From the NCBI RefSeq assembly GCF_000008185.1, contig NC_002967.9, positions 868,001-932,000 on the forward strand: DNA of 64,000 nt, given 5' to 3'. The position numbers were made by a program, and so were the translations under genes. The notes beneath the pieces were generated by a model. That model saw only the letters and a list, made by a program, of their open reading frames with translations, did not search any database and was not told the DNA's origin. This document shows positions 17,384-26,980 of this stretch, piece by piece (position 1 is the first letter of the stretch; each line of letters starts with the position of its first letter). Origin of the DNA: Treponema denticola ATCC 35405. Lineage in GTDB: Bacteria; Spirochaetota; Spirochaetia; Treponematales; Treponemataceae.

Positions 17384-19237
17384 TTGAAAGACACAAACAA
17401 CAGCATAAGTATAAATGCTGAATTATCCAAAATGATATTATCCGCCTCAGGATGGAGGAAGGTTTTTGCCGACTCAGGAAAAGAAGAAGACGAAAGCCCA
17501 GACATAAAATATGAAGATTCAATACTGGTATGTCATGCGGCTTTGGCCTTCGCTGAATTTTTAAAGACAAATTTTCCTAAAATAAAGACGATAGTGATCG
17601 GTAGGGACAGCCGGCCTACAGGCGTTGCTATCGAAGAAGTGTTTATAAAAACTCTTATTTCAACTTCTTATGATTTAAAGGTTGTAGGTTGTACGGCTGC
17701 TCCCGAAATCATGGCTTATGCAAGATCGATAGGTGCGGCCTTTGCTTATATTTCCGCCAGTCATAACCCGATAGGACATAACGGTCTTAAATTCGGCTTG
17801 GACTCAGGGGGCGTTCTTGACGGAGATCAAGCTAAAACCTTAATCAACATGTTTAAAGAGAGGCTCAAAGCCGATGATGCCGAAGATACTGCTTTAAAAT
17901 TTCTGCATGATTATAATTTAAAAAAAATGCAAGATATAAGAAAGCAGACAGTCTATGTAAAAAAAGAAGCATTGGATGCTTATCATAATTATTCTAAGGC
18001 TGTAATTACAAATTCGGCTGATCCTAAAACACAAAATAAATTTTTTGATAAAATAAAACAGGCAGTTAATGCTGCAAAAAGAGAAGGTCAGCCTATTTCT
18101 ATAGTTGCCGATTTTAACGGAAGTGCAAGAGCTGCCTCCATTGACAGACAGTTTTTTACGGACAATGAAATAGCATTAATCGGTATAAACGAAGTACCCG
18201 GAAATATCGTACACGGGATATTGCCTGAAGGAGCTAATCTGGATTTTTGTGCAAAAAAAATGGAACATCTTCACTTGGATCCGGATGCAAGCCCGTTGGA
18301 TAAAAACTGCTTTTTAGGTTATATGCCTGATTGTGACGGCGACAGAGGAAATATTATCTATTGGAATGAGGAGCTTAATAAGGCTGTTCCTCTTGAAGCT
18401 CAAGAGGTATTTGCTCTTTCAGTGATTGCAGAGACGGCTTATTCTTTCTATTGTAAGCGAGGTAATAAAAAGCCCGCTATTGTTGTAAACGGTCCTACAT
18501 CCTTGCGGATTGAAGAAGCTGCAGCCTGTTTTGGTGCCGAGGTTTTTAGAGCTGAAGTAGGCGAGGCTAATGTAGTTAATCTAGCCGCCGAATTACGGGA
18601 AAAAAATTATGATGTTAGAATTTTAGGAGAGGGTTCAAACGGAGGAAACATTACCCACCCTGCAAAGGTAAGGGATCCGATAAATACCATTTTTGCAATT
18701 TTAAAACTCCTTTTAATAAAAACGGAATTTATGAAAAAAGGGCTTTTCCATATTTGGTGCGAAAAGTCAAAACAAATGGATAAATATAAACCCGATTTTA
18801 CCTTGACCGATATTTTAAAAACCTTGCCGCAATATACAACAACTCCCACCGGAGAAAAAAGAGCTATTTTAAAAATCCGTACTGAGGATCATTCCGTTCT
18901 AAAGGGCAGGTACCAAAAGATATTTGAAGAAGAATGGGCTAAAAAGAAAGATGAACTTAAAAGCAGATTCGGTATTGTAAGATTCCGCAGTTTTTCAAAT
19001 AACGGAACAAAGCAGACTGAAGACCTTAAAGACTTTTCCGTTTCGGGTAAGGGCGGCCTTAAGATTCAATTTTATAATTCAAAAGATGAGCCTTTAGGTT
19101 TTATCTGGATGAGGGGTTCCGGAACGGAGCCGATATTCAGAATAATGGCCGATATAAAAGGCTTGTCGCTTGAAGATGAAAAATACTTGGTTGAATGGCA
19201 GGGTGAGATGGTAAGGCGTGCCGATTTAGGCGCATAG
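17384..19237 (+). CDS. Phosphoglucomutase/phosphomannomutase family protein
   Basis: The 617-residue protein has the four-domain phosphohexomutase layout: active-site loop 'SASHNPIGHNGLKFG' with catalytic S126, metal-binding loop 'PDCDGDRGN' near residue 322, sugar-binding 'GEGSNGG' near 420 and the phosphate-binding 'RGSGTEP' near 585. It interconverts hexose 1- and 6-phosphates. It is longer than the common 460-550 residues, with insertions in domains 2 and 3. The TTG start is preceded by AGAGGT. Specificity (glucose or mannose) cannot be read from the sequence. Confidence 0.88.
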   Translation: MKDTNNSISINAELSKMILSASGWRKVFADSGKEEDESPDIKYEDSILVCHAALAFAEFLKTNFPKIKTIVIGRDSRPTGVAIEEVFIKTLISTSYDLKVVGCTAAPEIMAYARSIGAAFAYISASHNPIGHNGLKFGLDSGGVLDGDQAKTLINMFKERLKADDAEDTALKFLHDYNLKKMQDIRKQTVYVKKEALDAYHNYSKAVITNSADPKTQNKFFDKIKQAVNAAKREGQPISIVADFNGSARAASIDRQFFTDNEIALIGINEVPGNIVHGILPEGANLDFCAKKMEHLHLDPDASPLDKNCFLGYMPDCDGDRGNIIYWNEELNKAVPLEAQEVFALSVIAETAYSFYCKRGNKKPAIVVNGPTSLRIEEAAACFGAEVFRAEVGEANVVNLAAELREKNYDVRILGEGSNGGNITHPAKVRDPINTIFAILKLLLIKTEFMKKGLFHIWCEKSKQMDKYKPDFTLTDILKTLPQYTTTPTGEKRAILKIRTEDHSVLKGRYQKIFEEEWAKKKDELKSRFGIVRFRSFSNNGTKQTEDLKDFSVSGKGGLKIQFYNSKDEPLGFIWMRGSGTEPIFRIMADIKGLSLEDEKYLVEWQGEMVRRADLGA

Positions 19238-19266
19238 TTTAAAAAGAATTATTATTGGAGAAAATT

Positions 19267-19659
19267 ATGGGAATTAGAGGTGAACTTTTTACAACTCAGG
19301 TTTCGGCGGAAAACCGGACTTATTTTTTTAATGTTAAAGAAAATACAAAGGGCGACGTTTTTTTACAGGTTGTCGAAAGCAAGGTTTCCGAGGGGCTTGG
19401 CTTTGACCGCCATGCCGTTGTCGTATTTGAAGATGAAATGAGGCCTTTTTTGCAGGGGCTGGATAAATGTATAGAATTTATCGAAAAAAACAGAAAGGAA
19501 AAAGCAAAGGCTAAGGCGAAGAAGGTTAGCGATGCAAAAAAAGCTGCCGAAAAAAGCGATAAGCCTGCAAAGCCTCGTGCTTCCAAAGGCCAAAGTGCTG
19601 AAAAGAAAGACGGGGAAAAATCAAGGGTAAAAAAAGTAATAAAAAAGAAGACCCGCTGA
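19267..19659 (+). CDS. Pur-alpha-like nucleic-acid-binding protein (DUF3276, BpuR-type)
   Basis: Residues 1-80 match the DUF3276/PUR-alpha repeat ('GELFTTQVSAENRTYFFNVKE', 'GDVFLQVVESK', 'VVFEDEMRPF', quoted in part), which in Borrelia (BpuR) binds DNA and RNA and regulates expression. The last 50 residues are a Lys/Ala/Glu tail, probably disordered and adding non-specific nucleic-acid affinity. ATG 19267 is chosen because GGAG at 19257-19260 precedes it. It lies 30 bases after the phosphohexomutase gene. Confidence 0.85.
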   Translation: MGIRGELFTTQVSAENRTYFFNVKENTKGDVFLQVVESKVSEGLGFDRHAVVVFEDEMRPFLQGLDKCIEFIEKNRKEKAKAKAKKVSDAKKAAEKSDKPAKPRASKGQSAEKKDGEKSRVKKVIKKKTR

Positions 19660-19715
19660 GGCCGTTAAGCTGACAGAAAGTTGGTCTGTAATTTTATATT
19701 TGAGTTACTTGTATC

Positions 19716-19744
19716 TTGTTATATCGCCTGTTTTATGATAAAAT
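19716..19744 (+). promoter_or_regulatory. Promoter of the 19754 gene, predicted leaderless
   Basis: TTGTTA (19716-19721), 17-base spacer, TAAAAT (19739-19744). The ATG at 19754 is nine bases after the -10 and has no Shine-Dalgarno sequence, so the transcript would start within about three bases of the start codon. Confidence 0.65.
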
Positions 19745-19753
19745 AAACATTAT

Positions 19754-20689
19754 ATGAAAAATTGGCTGCTTGTACCTTTAGTGTTTATCTTAAATTTTGT
19801 CTTGGCTGTTTTAGCATTTTCTATATCGGTTGGAATTTGGCAGTCGCTGATGTATGGAGATGTATCGGGCATATTTTTCTCTTCCTTTTTACATTGCCTT
19901 TATCTGATACTTCCCATAGCCTGTATTATTTCGATATTCGCAGTCTATGTTTTTATGATGCGGCATTCCGAAAAGCGGGGCCTGTCTTTTTTAGCCTTGA
20001 TTATATCGTTTGCACTATTTTTTGCTTTAATTATTCCGCTTGTATACTCTCAGGGAGAAAAAATCAATCAGGCCTTTAACTCAAAAGAAAAGGTATCAAT
20101 TGATGATAAGCACCTGGAAACTTTTATAGAACGGCCTGTCTTTGTACAGGCAGCAGGCAGCATAGTCCGCCCCTTTGTTCATGATATATATGAACAGTAT
20201 AAAGCTTCTTACACATCCTATCTTATTTTTTCGGGCTCGATTTTTTTGCTTATATTTTCTCTTTGGGTATTTACAACAATAACGGAATGGAAGATAGTCA
20301 ATTTTACTCTTTTACCTCTTTTATTAATCTTAATACTTTATGCTTATAGTTATATACGGACTGATGACTTTATCCTGAGCATAGAGGATGTGCTTCCTTT
20401 TGCAATTCCGAAGTTTTGGATAAGGCCTGTTTTGTTTTGTCTTGCGGCATTATTAATCTATATTTATACAATGATGTTGCTGCTTGTAAGGCGTGCAAAA
20501 AAAATGCCTAAAAAACAAAAGATTAAAAAACAAAAAATAAATGTCCCTAAAGTAAAGAAGCCTAAGGTTCCAAAAATTAAAATGCCGAAACCCGTTAAGC
20601 CTAAAAAAGGCGAAAAAATAAAAGAAGAATTTGAGACATTTATTCCCGATAATTTAGGAGACTTTGGAGAGGCGGATATTGATGCATAA
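19754..20689 (+). CDS. Hypothetical polytopic membrane protein with Lys/Pro-rich tail
   Basis: I do not recognise this 311-residue protein. It has about six hydrophobic segments (near residues 5-30, 40-70, 78-98, 155-178, 185-200, 215-240) and then a cytoplasmic tail of about 65 residues built from repeated P-K-V/I/M-K units followed by an acidic end. The tail could bind nucleic acid, phospholipid or a partner protein. The stop overlaps the start of the next membrane-protein gene by eight bases, so the two are translationally coupled. Confidence 0.75.
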   Translation: MKNWLLVPLVFILNFVLAVLAFSISVGIWQSLMYGDVSGIFFSSFLHCLYLILPIACIISIFAVYVFMMRHSEKRGLSFLALIISFALFFALIIPLVYSQGEKINQAFNSKEKVSIDDKHLETFIERPVFVQAAGSIVRPFVHDIYEQYKASYTSYLIFSGSIFLLIFSLWVFTTITEWKIVNFTLLPLLLILILYAYSYIRTDDFILSIEDVLPFAIPKFWIRPVLFCLAALLIYIYTMMLLLVRRAKKMPKKQKIKKQKINVPKVKKPKVPKIKMPKPVKPKKGEKIKEEFETFIPDNLGDFGEADIDA

Positions 20690-22460
20690 AATTTCAAGAT
20701 TTTTTCCTTACCTTTTTGTTCACTTTTTACTTGGTCTGATTGCTTCCTTTGCTTATGTTTTTTTTATGCCTATAAAAGAAACCGTTCTGCCGGTATCTTT
20801 ATTTTCATGGAAGATTCGTGAATCGATATTATTGTTTATTTTTTATTTTCCCTTTATCTATACGTCTGCATTAATTTTTGCTTATCCTATTATTTTCGGG
20901 AAATTCGGACCGGCAAAAATGCAGAGGCGGTCATCCGCTATGATTCGCTTTATTCAGCATTTTTTTATTTTTTCTCTTGCTGTTTTATCTTTCTATGTGG
21001 TTTTGGCCGAAGCCGTTAAGCCTATTTTAATGGAATACCAATCGCGATCCGTTTATCAAGCTCTTACACATAAAGAATATACTAAACTTGCAAAAGAAGC
21101 CTATGACAGGAATGATTATAGCCAAGCCGGAGATCATATCGATAGGGCTTTAAGTATATGGCCTCAGTCGGAAGATGCCATGAAACTAAACGAGATGATT
21201 AAGATTGCCGGAGAAAAACTTTCTCTTGATAAGACCGATTCCGTTTTAAGGAAAAATATTTCAGAGGAAGATAATATAAGCATGACTGCCGAGGCGGCCT
21301 TAAAAAGAGCGAAAATGGCTGCTCTTGCATTTGATTTTTATACGGCTCACTATTATGCAAAACTCGCTATGCAAACTTTTCAGGATGGCAATCCTTTAAA
21401 AATTGATGCCGAAAATCTTGCGGTGCGGGCTTGGGCCGAGGTAGAAAAAGGTTTGGCTTCATATAAAGATGCTCCCTCCATTGCCTTATATAAAAGTAAA
21501 AAGGCTGCCTATGAAACTTTACAGAGAGGAGATTATATAAAGGCTTATTATTCCTTTTTGCAAATTGATTCATCTATGCGGGCTTCAAATCCCGATAAAA
21601 AAGATCCTGAGGTTGAACGGTTTTTAAATCTATCTAGGGTTGAGCTTGAAAAAAATGTCTTTTTTACCGATGAGCTTAAAAATATTCCCAACTTTATAAT
21701 GAGGGGGGACATAAGTTTTACTGTCGGAGAGCATAGTCATGAATGTGCCGTAATAAAAATACACGGAATCTCTCATGGAAGCTCTACTTTACGTAATGAA
21801 ATATATCTTATGAATGTTTTATATACACGTTTAGGAATATCCAATGCCGAAAAATGGTCTATAATTATTCCTTATGCAAAACTTATAGAAGTTGTAGACG
21901 ATGAAGGAAAAAACAGGTTAATGCTTCAGATTTGCTCGGTTGATAGATATTCTGAAGAAAATACCGTTTATCCCAAGGTTTTGTCTGGAGAACTCCCAAG
22001 GGAAAATGCTCATAATATTTTGCTCCCCATGACCATGACCGATTTTATTTTAATTGAAAAGTCTATAAGCGGACCTTCGGCTATGAAGATATCCGATTTG
22101 TACTATTTTAGTTTGATAGCCGAAAAGTACGGTTTAAAAAAAGAAGCCTATTTGAGCGAGGTGCTATACCGCTTGACTGAACCCCTTTTATTATTGATAG
22201 TTTCTTTACTTGTGCTTATATTGGCTTGGCGCTTTAGAGTTTCACCGGGCAGGCGGTTAAATAAACGCTTATTTTTATTTTCACCCCTTTGTCCGTTTTT
22301 ATCTTACATCTTGATGGAAACTCTTAGATATATCTTCAAACTTCAAATTGCCTTTTTTGTTTGTTTGACACCGCGGTATGTATCTCTTATAGTTTTTGGT
22401 TTGCCTGTCATAGCCCTTATTTTTCTGATTATTACGCTTGTATATCAGCGTTCGGAGTAA
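20682..22460 (+). CDS. Hypothetical membrane protein with TPR-like central domain
   Basis: The 592 residues start with three hydrophobic segments (to about residue 125), continue with helical repeats resembling TPRs ('LAKEAYDRNDYSQAGDHIDRAL', quoted in part, and 'AALAFDFYTAHYYAKLAM'), then a mixed domain, and end with four hydrophobic segments. ATG 20682 has GGAGAGG before it and overlaps the previous stop. No known family is recognised. Coupling to the 19754 gene suggests an envelope complex. Confidence 0.75.
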   Translation: MHKISRFFPYLFVHFLLGLIASFAYVFFMPIKETVLPVSLFSWKIRESILLFIFYFPFIYTSALIFAYPIIFGKFGPAKMQRRSSAMIRFIQHFFIFSLAVLSFYVVLAEAVKPILMEYQSRSVYQALTHKEYTKLAKEAYDRNDYSQAGDHIDRALSIWPQSEDAMKLNEMIKIAGEKLSLDKTDSVLRKNISEEDNISMTAEAALKRAKMAALAFDFYTAHYYAKLAMQTFQDGNPLKIDAENLAVRAWAEVEKGLASYKDAPSIALYKSKKAAYETLQRGDYIKAYYSFLQIDSSMRASNPDKKDPEVERFLNLSRVELEKNVFFTDELKNIPNFIMRGDISFTVGEHSHECAVIKIHGISHGSSTLRNEIYLMNVLYTRLGISNAEKWSIIIPYAKLIEVVDDEGKNRLMLQICSVDRYSEENTVYPKVLSGELPRENAHNILLPMTMTDFILIEKSISGPSAMKISDLYYFSLIAEKYGLKKEAYLSEVLYRLTEPLLLLIVSLLVLILAWRFRVSPGRRLNKRLFLFSPLCPFLSYILMETLRYIFKLQIAFFVCLTPRYVSLIVFGLPVIALIFLIITLVYQRSE

Positions 22461-22524
22461 AAGGCCTTACAATTCTTTCAAAACTATGATAGAATACCGA
22501 ATATAATTTTAGGGAGGCTTTAAA

Positions 22525-23532
22525 ATGTCTTTATTGTTTTCTAGTTTTAAAATTAAAAATATAGAGCTTAACACAAAATTGGTAATGCCTCCTATGGCTT
22601 CCGAAAAGGCTGATGCCGGCGGAATTGTGAGCCAAGCCCTTTGCGATTATTATGATGAAAAAACGAAAGGTTCTTATATCGGGCTTGTAATAATAGAACA
22701 CTCTTATGTAAGTCCCCAAGGAAAGGCCAGTGCCGGTCAGCTTTCTATTTCAGATGATTCTACAATAGAAGGTTTTAAAAAACTGGCTTCCGTTTTACAT
22801 AAAAACGGAGCGAAGGTAATAGCCCAGATTTCCCATGCAGGTGCTGCTGCAAGACATAAAATAACAGGATATGATGTGTTAAGTTCAAGTTCCGTTATGA
22901 TTCCGCGTAAAGCTCCTGATTATGAACTACCTCGTGCGATGACGCAAGAAGATATAGATAAGGTTATAAACGATTTTGTTCAGGCCGCAAGGCGTGCGAA
23001 GGAAGCCGGCCTTGACGGCGTGGAAATACATTCTGCCCACGGCTATTTATTGAACCAGTTTTTTTCACCTATTATGAATAAACGCACAGACAAATATAAC
23101 GGATCTTCCATTGAAGGCAGAACAAGACTTCATATAGAAATTATAGAGGCCATTCGTAAAATGACCGGCCTCGATTTTTTAATTGCCGTCCGTTTGGGGG
23201 CCTGTGATTATATTTCCGGAGGAAGTTCTCTTGAAGATTCAGTAGAGGCTTGCCTTCTTTTTAAAAAAGCCGGAGTTGACTTACTTGATATTTCGGGAGG
23301 TTTTTGCGGATATACTAATCCCGAACTTGAAGAAGAAGGATGGTTTAGCCGTATAACTCAAGCCGTAAAAGAAAAAGTAGGAGCGCCTGTAATTCTCACC
23401 GGAGGAATTGTAAGCCCCGAAGCTGCCGAAAAAATTCTACAGGAAGAAAAAGCCGATCTAATCGGTGTAGGGCGGGCTCTTTTAAATGATTCCGACTGGC
23501 CTAAAAAGGCAAAACAAAAATTGGAAGGCTGA
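22525..23532 (+). CDS. NADH:flavin oxidoreductase, Old Yellow Enzyme family
   Basis: The 335-residue protein is a single FMN TIM-barrel of the OYE family: 'KLVMPPMAS' at strand 1, 'AQISHAGAAAR', 'GLDGVEIHSAHGYLLNQF' with the substrate-binding histidines, 'DYISGGSS', and 'VILTGGIVSPEAAE' with 'ADLIGVGRALL' for FMN phosphate binding. It lacks the extra Fe-S and FAD domains of 2,4-dienoyl-CoA reductase. It reduces activated C=C bonds with NAD(P)H; the natural substrate is unknown. GGGAGG lies before the ATG. Confidence 0.92.
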   Translation: MSLLFSSFKIKNIELNTKLVMPPMASEKADAGGIVSQALCDYYDEKTKGSYIGLVIIEHSYVSPQGKASAGQLSISDDSTIEGFKKLASVLHKNGAKVIAQISHAGAAARHKITGYDVLSSSSVMIPRKAPDYELPRAMTQEDIDKVINDFVQAARRAKEAGLDGVEIHSAHGYLLNQFFSPIMNKRTDKYNGSSIEGRTRLHIEIIEAIRKMTGLDFLIAVRLGACDYISGGSSLEDSVEACLLFKKAGVDLLDISGGFCGYTNPELEEEGWFSRITQAVKEKVGAPVILTGGIVSPEAAEKILQEEKADLIGVGRALLNDSDWPKKAKQKLEG

Positions 23533-23569
23533 AGAAATAAATAAATTATTGAGAATAAATTATTAATCA

Positions 23570-23598
23570 TTGACAGATGCACATACCCATAGTATAAT
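23570..23598 (+). promoter_or_regulatory. Promoter of the YibE/F-type gene
   Basis: TTGACA (23570-23575), 17-base spacer, TATAAT (23593-23598): a perfect consensus. The ATG at 23610 is 11 bases after the -10, giving a leader of only about five bases, too short for a normal Shine-Dalgarno contact. Confidence 0.85.
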
Positions 23599-23609
23599 TT
23601 TATCGGAGT

Positions 23610-24722
23610 ATGCGCGATAAAATCTTTGCGGTAATTATATTTTTAATTACTATCCTTTTATTTATATTTATGCCTCAAATTCGGGACAGCTTAGGACAAA
23701 GACCTATGTTTATTCAGGAGTTTGCTGTAGGAGTGGTTCAAGATGTCTTAGAAGAAGATCTTACTGAGGATCCCATAGTTACCGGACGTTATCGCGGAGT
23801 ACAAAAAATTTCAGTGAAAATTTTGGATGGCAGTAAAAAAAATAATGTTTATGAAACATATAATACTTTAAGTGCTCTGCATAATACAAGGGCCTATAAG
23901 GATTTAAAGGCTGTCTTTACAATCAGGGTTCAAGACGGCAAAGAAAGTATTTGGTTGTACAATCAAAAACGGGATACCCATATTTATATCTTAGTCTTGC
24001 TCTTTGCCCTTTCTTTAATTTTTCTCGGCAAAAGGCAGGGCTTTAAGTCTTTACTGGGTTTGGTTTTTACATGTACAGTTATTGTGAGCCTTTTAGTTCC
24101 TGCTTTATTTGCGGGCTTTGCACCTATTCCTATTTCCATTTTACTTGTTTCGGTAGTCACCTTCGTAAGTTTTATTTTGGTAAGCGGTTTTTCCCGTAAG
24201 ACCTATGCTGCAATACTCGGGACCATTTGCGGAATAAGTATAGCAGGGCTTATTTCGATAATAGTTTCCTATACGGCAAATCTTTCGGGTGTGAATATGG
24301 AAGGAGGAGAACAGCTTTTGAATATTGCCCCTGATTATAATCTAAAATTAAACGGGCTTCTTTTTATTTCTATTTTAATTGCTTCTCTTGGGGCTGTAAT
24401 GGATGTAAGTATGTCCGTCTCCTCTTCGATGCACGAAATATTAACAATAGATCCTACAATCGAAAAAAAGAAATTATTTAAATCAGGCCTAAATGTAGGA
24501 AAGGATATAACCGGAACTATGAGTAATACTCTTATTCTGGCCTTTGCAGGGACATCTCTGCCTTTGATAATGATGATATGGGGATATGGCATGAGTTTAA
24601 GGCAATTTATAAATATACCAAAAATTGTAATACATATTGTACAAGGGCTTGCCGGCAGTATGGGTATAATAACATCTGTTCCATGTACGGCATTTTTTGC
24701 GGCAGTGCTTCCGCGTAAATAA
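23610..24722 (+). CDS. YibE/F family membrane protein
   Basis: The 370 residues have an N-terminal membrane anchor, an extracytoplasmic beta-rich segment ('VTGRYRGVQKISVKILDG') and then about seven membrane segments, with 'GAVMDVSMSVSSSMHEI' and 'GKDITGTMSNTLILAFAGTSLPL' (quoted in part), both characteristic of the YibE/F family. The family is widespread in Firmicutes and spirochaetes; transport or signalling roles have been proposed but not settled. It has its own strong promoter and seems monocistronic. Confidence 0.85.
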   Translation: MRDKIFAVIIFLITILLFIFMPQIRDSLGQRPMFIQEFAVGVVQDVLEEDLTEDPIVTGRYRGVQKISVKILDGSKKNNVYETYNTLSALHNTRAYKDLKAVFTIRVQDGKESIWLYNQKRDTHIYILVLLFALSLIFLGKRQGFKSLLGLVFTCTVIVSLLVPALFAGFAPIPISILLVSVVTFVSFILVSGFSRKTYAAILGTICGISIAGLISIIVSYTANLSGVNMEGGEQLLNIAPDYNLKLNGLLFISILIASLGAVMDVSMSVSSSMHEILTIDPTIEKKKLFKSGLNVGKDITGTMSNTLILAFAGTSLPLIMMIWGYGMSLRQFINIPKIVIHIVQGLAGSMGIITSVPCTAFFAAVLPRK

Positions 24723-24837
24723 GCAGGGAGGCATGATAAACAGTTCGGTAGAAATTTAGCCCCGCTGTTTATCGTGGTTGTATGTAGTTTTGCAAAGGCA
24801 AGACTTCTCGAAAAAAGTTTTTATGGGAGGAGAACCT

Positions 24838-26736
24838 ATGAAAAAACGATTGACGTTTATTTTGATTTCCGTCTTTGTTATTTTTTCTTTTACCTCGTGT
24901 TTGGAGACCCGTGTAAAAGAGAGCGGTGTAAGGTCAAAGAGGGAAATGCTTGCAACAGGCAAGCAGTCGGATGAGGTTAAGTTAACTCATGCAGTAATTA
25001 GAAAGGGTGAAGCGGGAAAGGACAATGTAACCTTGACCTTCGGTGTAACCGGAGATGTTCACGGCAGACTTTATCCTTTTGAATATGCTGTTTGCGAAGA
25101 GGTACCGGGCGCGGGTTTTTCAAAAACATTTACCTTGGCTCAAGAGCTAAGAAAGGAAAATCCAAACACTGTTCTCATTGATGTAGGCGATACCGTTCAG
25201 GATAACAATGCCGAGCTTTTTAACGATTTGGAAACCCACCCAATGATTCAGGCTCTGAACTACATGAACTATGATATTTGGGTTTTAGGTAATCACGAAT
25301 TCAATTTTGAAAAAGAATTTCTTGCACGTAATATCCGCAATTTTAATGGGGCAGTTTTGAGCGCAAATATCAGGAATGAAAAGGATAAGAGCTTTTTTGT
25401 TTTGCCTTACCAGTTATTGGAAGTTGAAGGGGTTAGAATCGCTGTTGTAGGTCTTATTCCGCCCCATATTCCGATGTGGGAATCTTCTTCGCCTTCTCAC
25501 TTCAAAGGGCTGACATTTGAAGAACCCTTGGATGCTGCCCGCCGTACCGTTGATTCTTTAAAAGGTCAATATGATGTTTTGGTAGGCGCCTTTCACTTAG
25601 GCCGAAATGCCGAATACGGTTCTACAGGCGGAGTTATCGAAATTGCCAAACAAATCCCCGAATTCGATATAATTTTCGGAGGCCATGAACATGCAAGGTA
25701 TGCAAGTATAGTTGACGGCGCGGACGGCGATAAGACATGGATAATAGAGCCCGGTGCCTATGGTTGGGCCTTGGCTGTCGGAGAGATAAAAGTTAAAAAA
25801 GAAAAGGACAAGTGGAAGGTTGTTTCGGTAAAGGCTGAGAACAGAGAAACAAAAAATGTTCTGCCTAATAAACCGATGGAAGAAGAATTCAAATTTGTTC
25901 ATCAAACTTCTTTAAGCGATGCAAATACCGTAATAGGGAATATAACCGAGGACTTTATAAAGCGTGTCGATTATATTACGGGCGAGGATAAGGTTACTAC
26001 AATGCCTACAATACAGTTGGAGGATACGGCCCTAATAGACCTTATAAATAATGTTCAGCTGTATTATACCAAGGCCGATGTATCGTCTGCTGCGGCCTTC
26101 CGTTCGGATATGAATTTAAAGGCAGGCCTTTTTAAGAAAAAAGATGTAGCCTTTATTTATAAGTATGCAAATACATTGATGGGAGTAAATATAACCGGTG
26201 AGAACCTTTTAAAATATATGGAATGGTCAGCTTCCTATTATAATACTACCAAAAAAGGTGATGTAACAATTTCTTTTGATCCTAAGATCCGAAGCTATAA
26301 TTACGATATGTTTGAGGGTTTGACCTATGATATTGATATCTCTCAAGCACCTGAAAACAGGATTAAAAATGCAAGGATAAAAGGAAAGCCCATCGATCCG
26401 AAAAAAAACTATAAGTTGGCTGTAAATAACTACCGTTTCGGCACTTTGACAAAACTTGGTCTTATAAGCGAAAAAGATGTTTATTACGACTCCTATATGA
26501 AAATGCAGGATGCAGGACGTATAAGAGACTTGATAGTAAAATATGTTAAGGAAGTTTCAAAGGGTGTTATTAAACCTGTAACAAACAATAACTGGAAGAT
26601 TATAGGCTTTGATCCCGATGTCAAGGGCAAGGAAGAAATCTTAAACAAGATTAGATCGGGCGAGATAAAGATTCCTAAATCGGAGGATGGAAGAACCCCG
26701 AATGTAAAATCCATAAATATCTATGAATTAAAATAA
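24838..26736 (+). CDS. 5'-nucleotidase/UshA-type metallophosphatase lipoprotein
   Basis: A signal peptide ends at a FTSC lipobox (C21), so the enzyme is membrane-anchored outside the cytoplasm. The metallophosphatase domain has 'GDVHGRLYP', 'DVGDTVQDN', 'GNHEFNFE', 'GAFHLG' and 'FGGHEHA', the ordered metal ligands of the family; the C-terminal half is the 5'-nucleotidase substrate domain ('NITGENLLKYMEWS', 'YDIDISQ'). It probably releases phosphate and nucleosides from nucleotides or cyclic nucleotides. ATG 24838 is chosen because GGAGG is close upstream. A strong terminator follows. Confidence 0.9.
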   Translation: MKKRLTFILISVFVIFSFTSCLETRVKESGVRSKREMLATGKQSDEVKLTHAVIRKGEAGKDNVTLTFGVTGDVHGRLYPFEYAVCEEVPGAGFSKTFTLAQELRKENPNTVLIDVGDTVQDNNAELFNDLETHPMIQALNYMNYDIWVLGNHEFNFEKEFLARNIRNFNGAVLSANIRNEKDKSFFVLPYQLLEVEGVRIAVVGLIPPHIPMWESSSPSHFKGLTFEEPLDAARRTVDSLKGQYDVLVGAFHLGRNAEYGSTGGVIEIAKQIPEFDIIFGGHEHARYASIVDGADGDKTWIIEPGAYGWALAVGEIKVKKEKDKWKVVSVKAENRETKNVLPNKPMEEEFKFVHQTSLSDANTVIGNITEDFIKRVDYITGEDKVTTMPTIQLEDTALIDLINNVQLYYTKADVSSAAAFRSDMNLKAGLFKKKDVAFIYKYANTLMGVNITGENLLKYMEWSASYYNTTKKGDVTISFDPKIRSYNYDMFEGLTYDIDISQAPENRIKNARIKGKPIDPKKNYKLAVNNYRFGTLTKLGLISEKDVYYDSYMKMQDAGRIRDLIVKYVKEVSKGVIKPVTNNNWKIIGFDPDVKGKEEILNKIRSGEIKIPKSEDGRTPNVKSINIYELK

Positions 26737-26750
26737 ATAAACTTATTTAA

Positions 26751-26790
26751 AGTTCCGGCTGTCTTTTGGGGGGCGGCCGGAGCTTTTTTT
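26751..26790 (+). terminator. Intrinsic terminator after the nucleotidase gene
   Basis: AGTTCCGGCTG pairs with CGGCCGGAGCT (two G-U pairs) around a loop of about 11 bases and is followed by a run of T. It isolates recA from the upstream gene. Confidence 0.85.
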
Positions 26791-26814
26791 CTGTAGTAAA
26801 ACAATAAAGGCTTC

Positions 26815-26843
26815 TTGCTTTTTGCCTAAAAATTCTATATAAT
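26815..26843 (+). promoter_or_regulatory. recA promoter
   Basis: TTGCTT (26815-26820), 17-base spacer, TATAAT (26838-26843). This predicts an A-rich leader of about 130 bases before the GTG at 26981. I saw no LexA-type operator. Confidence 0.65.
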
Positions 26844-26980
26844 AAATAATCCTTTAGCGGTTCTTCATATTGGCCGCATTTGGTCAAGAAAAATTAAAAC
26901 TTTTTTTTTAAAAAAGGAGAAAAAATCTTTTTTATTTATACAATATTAGTAGAATAAGAAAATTTTTATAGGAGAATATT

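Noticed and set aside
26844-26980. Structured regulatory leader or LexA operator before recA
   Set aside because: The leader is A/T-rich without a clear long stem or known SOS-box consensus.
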